Below the pieces are notes generated by a model. The model searched no databases and was not told the DNA's origin. It saw only the letters and a program-made list of their open reading frames with translations. Positions 9,030-16,368 of a stretch of DNA of 64,000 bases are shown one piece after another (the first letter of the stretch is position 1; each line of letters begins with the position of its first letter). Both the position numbers and the translations under genes were made by a program. Origin of the DNA: Corynebacterium uropygiale (GTDB lineage Bacteria > Actinomycetota > Actinomycetes > Mycobacteriales > Mycobacteriaceae); assembly GCF_021568315.1 (NCBI RefSeq), contig NZ_JAKGSI010000003.1:248001-312000 (forward strand), read 5' to 3'.

Positions 9030-10364
9030 TTAACCCGGGAAGGGGGCGTGGGGGCGCGCGTAGTAGATCCACACGAGCGCCGTCGAGATGATGAAGAAGA
9101 CGATGCATCCCCACCAGAAGGCGGTGACGCTCATCGCGGAGAGGAGAACACCGACGATGAAGGGGCCGAAGGCGCCGATCGCCCCGGTCCAGCCGATGAC
9201 GCCGCCGGCCTGGCGCTTGGGGAGGATCATCGGCATCTGCTTGAACGTGCCGGCGTTAGCCAGGCCGGTGAAGAAGAACATCACGAGCATGGCGGTGAGG
9301 AAGCCGGAGAACTGGGAGGGGTCCGTGGGGGAGAGATAGAAGCTCGCCCAGATGGTGGAGAGCGTCATGCCGACGCATCCGATGAATGTCCAGATGGCCC
9401 CGCCGAAGCGGTCGCAGAGCGGGCCCCAGAGAGCACGAACGCCGGCGCCGATGAGCGGGCCGAGGAAGGCGTAGGTGGCGCCGCTGGGGAGGGAGGCCGC
9501 CGGGTGCGTGTCGGCGAAGGGGGAGGTGGCCCCGTAGAGGTTATTAATGAGGAGACCGAATTGGGCGGCGAAGCCGGAGAAGGCGCCGAAGGACATGAGG
9601 TAGACCACCGTGAGGATCCAGGTGTTCTTGTTCCCGAAGATGTCGATCTGCTCGCGGATGTTGGCCTTGATCGGCACGTCATAGAGCAGGGTCCACGCGA
9701 GGATCGCGGCGATCACCGCCCAGGGCACGAGCACGATGGCGGCGTTATGGACGAAGAGCTCCGAACCATCGCGGCTGGTCTGCGGCGCGATGAAGCCGAT
9801 TCCCAGCAGCCCAAAACCCATCACCCAGGGCCCGAGGAACTGGATGAGCGACATCCCGAAGTTCCCGATTCCCGCCTGGAGTCCCAGCGCAGTACCGGAG
9901 AGCCGCTTAGGGAAGAAGTAGCCGGTAGAGGGCATGTAGCCGGAGAACACGCCGCCGCCGATGCCGCAGAGGAAGGAGAGCACGAGCAGCCACCAGAACG
10001 GGGTGGACGTATTCTGCACAGCGAAGAACCAGCCCACCATGGGGATGATGAAGAGCAGGCTGGAGAGCGTGACGAGGCGCCGGGTCCCGATGATCGGCGG
10101 CAGGAACATAAAGAGCAGGCGGAAGAGCCCGCAGGCGAGGCCGGGGATGGCCGTGAGCCAGTAGAGCTGGCCGGCGCTCAGATCAAAGCCGATGCCCTGG
10201 AGCAGCGGGGCGACCGCCGAGACGATATACCAGGTGGAGAATCCGATGATGAGCGAAAACGTGGAGATAATGAGGGTTTTCCACGCCGTCGCGGAATCCC
10301 AGGAGCGGGAGTCTTCCGGGTCCCATCCGTGCAGGACTCGACCCTTCGTGGGCTGGGCACTCAT
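9030..10364 (-). CDS. narK: Nitrate/nitrite transporter NarK (MFS)
   Basis: Major-facilitator transporter of the nitrate/nitrite porter family; it brings in nitrate and/or exports nitrite for the reductase encoded next. The 444 residues have about 12 hydrophobic helices. Family features include FSTWYIVSAVAPLLQ in helix 1 and the glycine-rich nitrate signature GIGGGVFSGYMPS. I start it at the ATG at 10364 (MSAQPTKGRVLHGWDPED). The reading frame continues 83 codons upstream through the promoter region, but that part is not protein-like. A four-codon frame (MTTL, stop overlapping the narK ATG) lies immediately upstream. Confidence 0.93.
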   Translation of the reverse strand: MSAQPTKGRVLHGWDPEDSRSWDSATAWKTLIISTFSLIIGFSTWYIVSAVAPLLQGIGFDLSAGQLYWLTAIPGLACGLFRLLFMFLPPIIGTRRLVTLSSLLFIIPMVGWFFAVQNTSTPFWWLLVLSFLCGIGGGVFSGYMPSTGYFFPKRLSGTALGLQAGIGNFGMSLIQFLGPWVMGFGLLGIGFIAPQTSRDGSELFVHNAAIVLVPWAVIAAILAWTLLYDVPIKANIREQIDIFGNKNTWILTVVYLMSFGAFSGFAAQFGLLINNLYGATSPFADTHPAASLPSGATYAFLGPLIGAGVRALWGPLCDRFGGAIWTFIGCVGMTLSTIWASFYLSPTDPSQFSGFLTAMLVMFFFTGLANAGTFKQMPMILPKRQAGGVIGWTGAIGAFGPFIVGVLLSAMSVTAFWWGCIVFFIISTALVWIYYARPHAPFPG

Positions 10365-10462
10365 AGTGTCGTCATACCTTGTTCTTTTCGGAGGGAAGGC
10401 GCCGCCGAGAGGGATAGCCGCCCGTGGACGCACGGGGCACATGCAGCGCCTCATTGGAACCC

Positions 10463-10491
10463 AGTTTATGTGCCCTGACCTGGAAAATCTA
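10463..10491 (-). promoter_or_regulatory. Candidate narK promoter
   Basis: Read on the minus strand, TAGATT (10486-10491) and TAAACT (10463-10468) are 17 bases apart. The -35 matches the consensus poorly, which is usual when an activator is needed. Confidence 0.4.
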
Positions 10492-10499
10492 TTTTTATC

Positions 10500-10513
10500 A
10501 CGGCTCTGGCCGT
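10500..10513. promoter_or_regulatory. Inverted repeat upstream of narK -35 (ACGGC-TCTG-GCCGT)
   Basis: A perfect 5-bp inverted repeat with a 4-base centre, flanked on both sides by AT-rich arms. It sits just upstream of the candidate -35, a typical place for an operator. The protein that binds it is unknown. Confidence 0.4.
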
Positions 10514-10636
10514 ATTTATTTAAAGGTGCTTCGCTATGGGTGGTGGACCCCCTAAGAAGCGCACGATAGGCAATAAATGCGCCGCCATTTCCCTCCGCCC
10601 GCGCCCATGACAATCCCCTGTCAACCCCGCCCTATT

Positions 10637-10652
10637 GGTGAGAAATTTCACA
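10637..10652. promoter_or_regulatory. GlxR/Crp-type binding site
   Basis: GGTGA-GAAATT-TCACA matches the TGTGA-N6-TCACA palindrome of the cAMP-responsive regulator GlxR at nine of ten defined positions. It is about 180 bases upstream of the proposed narK start site and just beyond the cofactor-operon terminator, so narK is the likely target. In C. glutamicum GlxR is known to act on narKGHJI (recalled, not checked). Confidence 0.6.
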
Positions 10653-10655
10653 CGG

Positions 10656-10684
10656 AAAAGGGGACGACGCCCACCCGTCGCCCC
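10656..10684 (-). terminator. Terminator of the molybdenum-cofactor operon
   Basis: On the minus strand GGGGCGACG pairs with CGTCG-T-CCCC across a GGTGGG loop (one bulged T) and is followed by TTTT. It begins a few bases after the mobA stop. Confidence 0.75.
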
Positions 10685-10689
10685 ATTCC

Positions 10690-11304
10690 TTATCCTCGGC
10701 CCGAGTCCTCCACGTCCCCGAGCTCCCGGAGCTCCTCGAGCGTGTCGTAGTCACGCTCCTCCCCGGTGCCGGGAATGAGCGCGATGCGCCCGTGCCCGTC
10801 GAGGATGCTCTTCAGGGCGCGGTCGGTGGTCTCTATCCCGTCAAGCGTGCGCCAGAGCTCCGTGGTGTGCCACAGGGTGCACAGCGGCTGGATCCCGTCC
10901 GCGGAGGTGGACACCGCCGCGAGGCCAGCCCGGGGAGTGCTCTCCAGGGCGTCGAGCAGATCGGGGAGCAGCGCTGCCGAATGCGGGGCGTCCACCGCAA
11001 GCAGTGCGGTGTAGGCGGCCGCCTGGGCGCGCAGCGCGCGGACACCGGCGTCGAGAGCAGACAGCGGCCCGGAGAAGGGCGGATCCTCGGCGACGAGCTT
11101 GACCCCCGGGCGGACCTCGGGGCTGCGGGAGCTCACGACGGCGACCTGCTGCAGCCCGTCGAGGAGGGAGACTTCGTCCAGCAGGGTGTCCAGCAAGGTG
11201 TCTCCGTCGACGCTCACCATGGCTTTATCGCGCCCGCCCATGCGCTCCCCGCGCCCGCCGGCAAGGATGATGACATCAATTCCGGGAACGATACTCACGC
11301 CCAT
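10690..11304 (-). CDS. mobA: MobA-like molybdopterin nucleotidyltransferase
   Basis: Predicted to transfer GMP from GTP to molybdopterin, making the MGD form that NarG needs. The 204 residues begin with the nucleotidyltransferase signature IILAGGRGERMGGRDKA, followed by VAEDPPFSGPLSALDAG, which resembles the family's substrate loop. The ATG at 11304 shares a base with the moaC stop (TGATG); a GTG one codon upstream is the alternative. It is last in the operon. MobA and MocA (CTP-using) are hard to separate by eye; the neighbouring MGD enzyme favours MobA. Confidence 0.85.
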   Translation of the reverse strand: MGVSIVPGIDVIILAGGRGERMGGRDKAMVSVDGDTLLDTLLDEVSLLDGLQQVAVVSSRSPEVRPGVKLVAEDPPFSGPLSALDAGVRALRAQAAAYTALLAVDAPHSAALLPDLLDALESTPRAGLAAVSTSADGIQPLCTLWHTTELWRTLDGIETTDRALKSILDGHGRIALIPGTGEERDYDTLEELRELGDVEDSGRG

Positions 11305-11813
11305 CACTCCTCCGGGGCGGCCTCGACGAGGTGAGGAAGCTCCCGCGACCAGTCTCCGCTGCGCCCACCCGACTTCGCGACGATCCCCATGCGCCGGATA
11401 TATGCCGAGCGGTCCACCCCCTTCACCATGTCGATGATCGCCAGCGCCGCCACCGACACCGCGGTGAGCGCCTCCATCTCCACCCCGGTGCGGTCGGCCG
11501 TGCGCACCTCCGCGCGCAGGGCAATGTGCTCCTCACGGATCTCGACGTCCACCTTGGCACCATGCACCCCGATGGTGTGCGCGAGCGGCAGGAGCTCCGG
11601 CACCTTCTTCGCGGCGCTGATCCCGGCGATGCGCGCGACCGCCAGGACATCGCCCTTGGGCACCCGGCCCTCGCGCAGGGCGGCGAGGACCTCGGCGGAA
11701 CAGGCGATCTCGCCGATGGCCGCCGCCTCCCGGACGGTCGGAGTTTTGGCGGTGACGTCCACCATGTGGGCCTCGCCGCGGTGAGTGAGATGGGTGAAGG
11801 AGATATCGCTCAT
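11304..11813 (-). CDS. moaC: Cyclic pyranopterin monophosphate synthase MoaC
   Basis: Second step of molybdenum-cofactor synthesis: converts the product of MoaA to cyclic pyranopterin monophosphate. The 169 residues contain the family landmarks MVDVTAKTPTVREA near the start, LPLAHTIGVHGAKVD (usually LCHPL...), VEMEALTAVSVAALAIIDM and the active-site region VKGVDRSAYI. Overlap with mobA and the shared strand place it in the moaA-moeA-moaC-mobA operon. Confidence 0.95.
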   Translation of the reverse strand: MSDISFTHLTHRGEAHMVDVTAKTPTVREAAAIGEIACSAEVLAALREGRVPKGDVLAVARIAGISAAKKVPELLPLAHTIGVHGAKVDVEIREEHIALRAEVRTADRTGVEMEALTAVSVAALAIIDMVKGVDRSAYIRRMGIVAKSGGRSGDWSRELPHLVEAAPEE

Positions 11814-11860
11814 GGCAGTCCTTGGGATTCGAGGGATTAGGGATCAGAGGGCGCGTGCCC

Positions 11861-13171
11861 TCATCGTGGGAGGAGGAGAACGGGAAGATCCTCCCCACTC
11901 TGCACGCCGGCTCTCAGGAGGGCGAGCCCCCGCACGCCGACCAGCGAGCCCACCCGATGGCTTCCCTTGCCGCCGGGGCTAAAGGGGCGCGCCCGCAGCC
12001 CGTCTGGGGTGGTGTCGAGCAGGACGGGGACGACGAGCAGCCCGCCGCGCGGGGAGGGGAAGTCCTGCTCCGCCGGGATTCGCAGCAGCGGATAGTGGTG
12101 TGACCAGGGGAAAGGTTCGTTCTGAGGCGGGTGGGCGCTGGGGGCGTCGTCGGGAACTTCGCGGCCTGGATCCTCCCCCTCCAGCGCCGCGAGCGCCGGC
12201 CCGAGGAAGAGCCACGCACTGACAAAGCAGGCCACCGGGTTCCCCGGGAAGGCAAGGAGCATGGCCCGTCCCCAGCGGCCCACGCCCTGGGGCTTGCCGG
12301 GCTGCATGTCGACGCGCCCGCACCACACCGGGTGGGGGTGGGCGGCGCGCTCGGGGTCGATGACCTCGCGCACCACCTCGTAGGCCCCGGCGGAGATACC
12401 CCCGCTGGTGAGCACGAGGTCGGAAGTCTCCGCGCACTCCTCAAGTACGGCCCGAAACTCCGCGGTGTCATCGCGCGTGCGCTGCCGGCAGACCTGCGCG
12501 GTGGGGCACAAGGTGCGCACGAGGGCTTCGAGCATCGGCCCATTGGAGTCAGGGATCCGCGCCCCGCGCTCTCCGGGGCTGATCTCCTCCCCGCTGGAGA
12601 TCACGGCCACGTTGAGGGCTCGACGCACCGAGACGCTGTCCACCCCAGCAGAGAGCAGCGCCGCGATGCTGCCGGCGTCGAGGCGCGTTCCCGCCCGGGC
12701 CACGAGGTCTCCTTCCCCGAGGTCCTCGCCGCGGGCGCGGATGTTGCTGCGCCCGGGCGTGAAGCCCTCGATGCGCACCTCACGGGGAACCGGCCCCGCC
12801 CCGGGGCGAAGATCTGTCTGCTCGACCGGGATCACGCAGACGCTCGCGGGCAAAGACTCAGCTACCGGCGCCCCCGTCATGATGCGCAGCGCGTGCCCCT
12901 CGGGCAGGATCTGCGGCTCCGCGCCGGCTGGGACGTCGCCCGCGAGCGGAAGGGTGAACGGGGGCTCCTGCTGGAACCCCGCGGCGTCCACCAGCACCCC
13001 GTCCATCGCGGAGTGGCGGAAACGGGGAATGGGAAGGCGCGCCCGGCACTCCTCGGCTAGCACCCTCCCGAGCGCCTCCTCCGTGGGGCAGGACTCTACG
13101 GCGCGAGCGCCCGCCGCCTCGAGGGCAGTGCGGAGAACCTCGTGATAGTGCTCAACGGCTGTGCGTCGCAT
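11861..13171 (-). CDS. moeA: Molybdopterin molybdotransferase MoeA
   Basis: Inserts molybdate into adenylylated molybdopterin. The 436 residues have the MoeA order: RFRHSAMDGVLVDAAGFQ near residue 50, IMTGAPVAESLPA, the domain with SSGEEISPGE and IPDSNGPML, TSGGISAGAYEVVRE (MoCF-biosynthesis signature), and LPGNPVACFVS, then the C-terminal beta domain. It begins two bases after the moaA stop. The partner that adenylylates molybdopterin (MogA/MoaB) is not in the window. Confidence 0.95.
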   Translation of the reverse strand: MRRTAVEHYHEVLRTALEAAGARAVESCPTEEALGRVLAEECRARLPIPRFRHSAMDGVLVDAAGFQQEPPFTLPLAGDVPAGAEPQILPEGHALRIMTGAPVAESLPASVCVIPVEQTDLRPGAGPVPREVRIEGFTPGRSNIRARGEDLGEGDLVARAGTRLDAGSIAALLSAGVDSVSVRRALNVAVISSGEEISPGERGARIPDSNGPMLEALVRTLCPTAQVCRQRTRDDTAEFRAVLEECAETSDLVLTSGGISAGAYEVVREVIDPERAAHPHPVWCGRVDMQPGKPQGVGRWGRAMLLAFPGNPVACFVSAWLFLGPALAALEGEDPGREVPDDAPSAHPPQNEPFPWSHHYPLLRIPAEQDFPSPRGGLLVVPVLLDTTPDGLRARPFSPGGKGSHRVGSLVGVRGLALLRAGVQSGEDLPVLLLPR

Positions 13172-13173
13172 CC

Positions 13174-14262
13174 TTAACCTCCGATCGAGGACATGGGCCG
13201 TTGGGGCTGGAGGAAGCCGGGATCATCGATCCCGTGCCCCGCCTTCTTCTCACTCATGGTCTGCACCCATGCGCTCATGATGTCTTCGTCGCTCGCCCCG
13301 TCGCGCAGGATCTCCCGCAGGGGCGTTTCCGTGCGGCTGAAGAGGCAGCTGCGCAGGTTGCCGTCGGCGGTGAGCCGTGTGCGGTCGCAGTCCCCGCAGA
13401 AGGAGTGGGAGACCGAGGCAATGATCCCGATCATTCCGCGCAGGTCCCGACGACGGTGGCTGGCCTCCCACAGCGCGGCGGGGGCGGAGCCGCGTGGCTC
13501 TGCGGCGGGGCGGAGCTGGAAGTCCGAGCGCAGCCGCGCGAGGATCTCCTCGGCGGTGATCATCTCCTGGCGGTCCCACTGCTCGCGCGGACCGAGGGGC
13601 ATCTGCTCAATGAAGCGCAGCTGGGCGCCGCGCTCGAGGCAGAACTCCGCCAGCGGGATGATGTCCTCCTCGTTGACGCCCGGCATGACCACGGCGTTGA
13701 TCTTCACAGGTCCCAGGCCCGCAGCCATGGCCGCGTCGATGGCCTCGACGACGTGCTCGAAGCGGTGCCGCCGGGTCAGCTGCGCATAGCGCTCTGGGTC
13801 GACGGTGTCGAGGGAGATATTGACCCGATCGAGTCCCGCCTCCGCCAGCTCCTGGGCGCGGTGCCGAAGCCCCACCCCGTTGCTCGTGATCGCGGTGCCG
13901 GGCGCACGGCCCTCGTCGGTCCGCAGCGCCGTCGTGGCGCGGATGATCGCGGGAAGAGACTTGCGCAGGAGCGGTTCCCCGCCGGTGAAGCGCACCTGCC
14001 GGATCCCCAGCCGGGTGACCGCGATGCGGATGAGCCGGATGAGCTCCTCATCCGTGAGCGTGGACTCGCGGGGAAGCCAGTCGAGCCCCTCGGCGGGCAT
14101 GCAATAGGTGCACCGAAGGTTGCAGCGGTCCGTGACGCTTACGCGAAGATCGCGCGCCACGCGGCCAAAACGGTCTGTGAGCAGGGCGTGATCGCCCGGC
14201 CGGAAGCGGGGTCCGTCGGGCTTCGCCGAAGGGATCACTGGATCGGACAATGAAATGCGCAT
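13174..14262 (-). CDS. moaA: GTP 3',8-cyclase MoaA (radical SAM)
   Basis: First step of molybdenum-cofactor synthesis from GTP. The 362 residues carry the radical-SAM cluster CNLRCTYC near residue 47, the SAM-binding FTGGEPLLRKSL, the second cluster cysteines in CGDCDRTRLTADGNLRSCLF, and a C-terminal GG that the enzyme needs for activity. The ATG at 14262 is eight bases after a TAAGAT hexamer, which overlaps the stop of the upstream acyl-CoA ligase gene. moaA may therefore be both co-transcribed with that gene and started separately. Confidence 0.96.
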   Translation of the reverse strand: MRISLSDPVIPSAKPDGPRFRPGDHALLTDRFGRVARDLRVSVTDRCNLRCTYCMPAEGLDWLPRESTLTDEELIRLIRIAVTRLGIRQVRFTGGEPLLRKSLPAIIRATTALRTDEGRAPGTAITSNGVGLRHRAQELAEAGLDRVNISLDTVDPERYAQLTRRHRFEHVVEAIDAAMAAGLGPVKINAVVMPGVNEEDIIPLAEFCLERGAQLRFIEQMPLGPREQWDRQEMITAEEILARLRSDFQLRPAAEPRGSAPAALWEASHRRRDLRGMIGIIASVSHSFCGDCDRTRLTADGNLRSCLFSRTETPLREILRDGASDEDIMSAWVQTMSEKKAGHGIDDPGFLQPQRPMSSIGG

Positions 14263-14270
14263 TTGTCCCT

Positions 14271-14276
14271 ATCTTA
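14271..14276 (-). promoter_or_regulatory. Candidate -10 for moaA (TAAGAT)
   Basis: TAAGAT is separated from the moaA ATG by eight bases and contains the stop codon of the preceding gene. AGGGA lies four bases before the ATG, so a leadered reading is also possible. Confidence 0.35.
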
Positions 14277-16043
14277 AGGGGTTGCGCTCCCGCCCGTGCC
14301 ACGCCCATGCGCGGGAGCCGACTCACGGTCACGCGCGCCGGGCCCGCGCAGGGCGATGACATCAAAGCGCCCCTCCTTGAGGTGGGCCCGGAGGTCCTTC
14401 TTGTCAAACTTCGCGACGGATGTCTTGTCGATGGATCGCACGAACGTCCAATACTCCGGCAGCATCCAGCTGGGCAGGTGGGAGCGGAGCTCTTCGCGTA
14501 GCCGCTCGGCTGTCGTCGCATCCTCGGCCACGCCCTCGTGGAGCACCGTCACGGCGAGAGGGCGCTCGCCCCACTTCTCATCGGGATAGCCGATCACCGC
14601 GCACTCCACGACCTCGTGGGATTCCATAATGAAGTTCTCAATCACCGCGGAGTAAATCCACTCCCCGCCGGAGCGGATGACGTCCCGGGCCCGGTCCTGC
14701 ACGATGAGGAAGCCGTCCGAGGTCACCGTCCCGACGTCGCCGGTGCGCAGCCAGCCGTCGTCGGTGAACTTATCGAGGGCATCGTCGACGGCCTCCCCGC
14801 GGAACATGTGCGCGGATCCCTCCGCCTCCTCGGCGGGGGAATGGTAGTAGCTGCCCGTGACGAAGTTGCCGCGGACCTGGAGCTCGCCGTGGTTGCGATC
14901 GGTGGAGGAGACGATCTCGCCGTCGTTGACCACGCGGTATTCCACGGAGGCGGGGAATCGCCCCTGGCTGATGCGGTAATCGGTGCGGGCGGCGCCGGAG
15001 ACTCCGCGCGGGGGCCGGGCGACGGTCGTGGCGGTGGAGGTCTCGGTCATGCCCCACACCTGGACCACGTCCACGCCGTAGTGCTCCTCCCACATGCGGA
15101 TGAGCGCCGGCGGGGCGGGGGAGCCGCCGACGAAGATCTCCGTGAGGCTCATCCGCTTCGGTGGATGCTCAAGGTAATACACCATGAGCTGGATCCACAG
15201 CGTGGGTGCCCCGTGGGCCACGCGCGGGTGCGTGAGCTCGATGAGCGTGGTGAGGGTGGCGGGGGAGACGTCGGAGTCCGGGAGGACGAGCGGTGCGCCC
15301 GACATGAGCGCCGCGAAGGGGACACCCCAACTGAGCACGTGGTAGATGGGCACGCAGCAGAGGAATGTGTCCCCGTGAGAGATGGCGAGGGAATCCGTGG
15401 TCCTCAAGTGCATGGACTGCAGGTAGAGCGAGCGGTGGGAGTAGACCACGCCCTTCGGGGCGCCCTCGGTGCCCGTGGAGTAGCAGATGGCGGCGGCAGT
15501 AGTCTCCGGCAGGACGGGCCAGGAGTAGCGGGTGGGCCGGCCATCAAGGAGCGCCTCATAGGAGTAGACGGTCACGTGATCCGGCATGAAGGAGGAGGGC
15601 TGGGTCAGCGGCTTCGTCCCGATGAAGACGACGGCGCGCACCCCCTCGCAGCCCTCGAGGACCTCGCCCAGTTGCTCGGCGAGGCGGGGGTCGGCGATGA
15701 TCACCTCGTCGTCGGCGTGATTGACGATGTGCCGAATCTGGTCATTCATGAGGTAGCGGTTGAGCGGGTTAAACACCGCCCCCATGCAAGTCACCGCGCA
15801 GAGCGTCTCGAGGTGCTCGGCACAGTTATACATAAAGGTGCCGACGCGCTGATCCCCCACAATCCCCAGCTCCTCGCGAAGAGCGTGGGCGAGGGCCGAG
15901 GCGCGCGCCGCAATGGTGCGATAGGTGCTCGTGTGCAGCTTGCCCTCGCTATACGTGGTGACCGTCGTATCGGAGTGCACCGTTCGGGCATATTCCAGAA
16001 TCCTGGCCACCGAGAGCGGAATGTCCTGCATGGTAGAGCGCAT
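14274..16043 (-). CDS. Acyl-CoA ligase (AMP-binding, FadD-like)
   Basis: ATP-dependent activation of a carboxylic acid, probably a fatty acid, to its CoA thioester via an acyl-adenylate. The 589 residues have the phosphate loop YSTGTEGAPKGVVYSH near residue 185, GMTETSTATT, the hinge YRVVND...GELQVRGNF, DGWLRTGDVGTV, and a C-terminal Lys region DKTSVAKFDKKDLR with the catalytic lysine. The start chosen is the ATG at 16043, six bases after TAGAGT; a GTG two codons upstream is possible. Only 11 bases separate it from moaA. Chain-length preference cannot be read from sequence alone. Confidence 0.85.
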   Translation of the reverse strand: MRSTMQDIPLSVARILEYARTVHSDTTVTTYSEGKLHTSTYRTIAARASALAHALREELGIVGDQRVGTFMYNCAEHLETLCAVTCMGAVFNPLNRYLMNDQIRHIVNHADDEVIIADPRLAEQLGEVLEGCEGVRAVVFIGTKPLTQPSSFMPDHVTVYSYEALLDGRPTRYSWPVLPETTAAAICYSTGTEGAPKGVVYSHRSLYLQSMHLRTTDSLAISHGDTFLCCVPIYHVLSWGVPFAALMSGAPLVLPDSDVSPATLTTLIELTHPRVAHGAPTLWIQLMVYYLEHPPKRMSLTEIFVGGSPAPPALIRMWEEHYGVDVVQVWGMTETSTATTVARPPRGVSGAARTDYRISQGRFPASVEYRVVNDGEIVSSTDRNHGELQVRGNFVTGSYYHSPAEEAEGSAHMFRGEAVDDALDKFTDDGWLRTGDVGTVTSDGFLIVQDRARDVIRSGGEWIYSAVIENFIMESHEVVECAVIGYPDEKWGERPLAVTVLHEGVAEDATTAERLREELRSHLPSWMLPEYWTFVRSIDKTSVAKFDKKDLRAHLKEGRFDVIALRGPGARDRESAPAHGRGTGGSATP

Positions 16044-16049
16044 GATCAC

Positions 16050-16055
16050 ACTCTA
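16050..16055 (-). promoter_or_regulatory. -10 of a probable leaderless promoter for the acyl-CoA ligase (TAGAGT)
   Basis: TAGAGT, then six bases, then the ATG at 16043. No Shine-Dalgarno sequence fits between them. Confidence 0.5.
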
Positions 16056-16100
16056 CAAAGAGCACCTGTGAGGCGAAGGGGAACACCCCCAGGGGTGTTA

Positions 16101-16131
16101 TTGACCGGCACTGCCACCAATGCGCTACACT
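16101..16131 (+). promoter_or_regulatory. Candidate rho promoter (TTGACC ... TACACT)
   Basis: TTGACC at 16101-16106 and TACACT at 16126-16131 are separated by 19 bases, slightly long, but both hexamers are strong for this GC-rich genome. The start site would be near 16138. Confidence 0.5.
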
Positions 16132-16368
16132 ATCGCGCAGATCGACCAGGAAACCTCGGGGAACCGGTCCGCCCTCCGATCAACGATCGCCGCGAGCGCG
16201 GAGATCACCGTGGCTGATGAGGCGGCCTCCCGGAGAATCACGAACAATCGGTCTGCTGATTCACCCAGCCCTGCCAGATGAGGGCTCGTGAATAGTGACA
16301 ATCAGCATAAAAATACACGGACGCATCGAGGACGTGAGAGTCCTCATGTGGTCGATGAAAGGACATCT

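Larger units (their letters stand above)
10365..10689. other. Control region between mobA and narK
   Basis: This 325-base gap holds no convincing gene. From right to left it contains the terminator of the cofactor operon, a GlxR/Crp-like palindrome, an AT-rich block with a short inverted repeat, a candidate narK promoter and a leader of about 90 bases. The AT-rich block at about 10480-10525 contrasts with the GC-rich surroundings. Confidence 0.7.
16044..16368 (+). other. Intergenic region and long leader of rho
   Basis: This 325-base stretch between the divergent acyl-CoA ligase and rho has no convincing gene. It contains the rho promoter and about 230 transcribed bases before the rho start. 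These include inverted repeats at about 16268-16287 (AGCCCT...AGGGCT) and at 16328-16345 (GAGGAC-GTGAGA-GTCCTC), the latter about 11 bases before the rho ribosome site. Confidence 0.6.
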
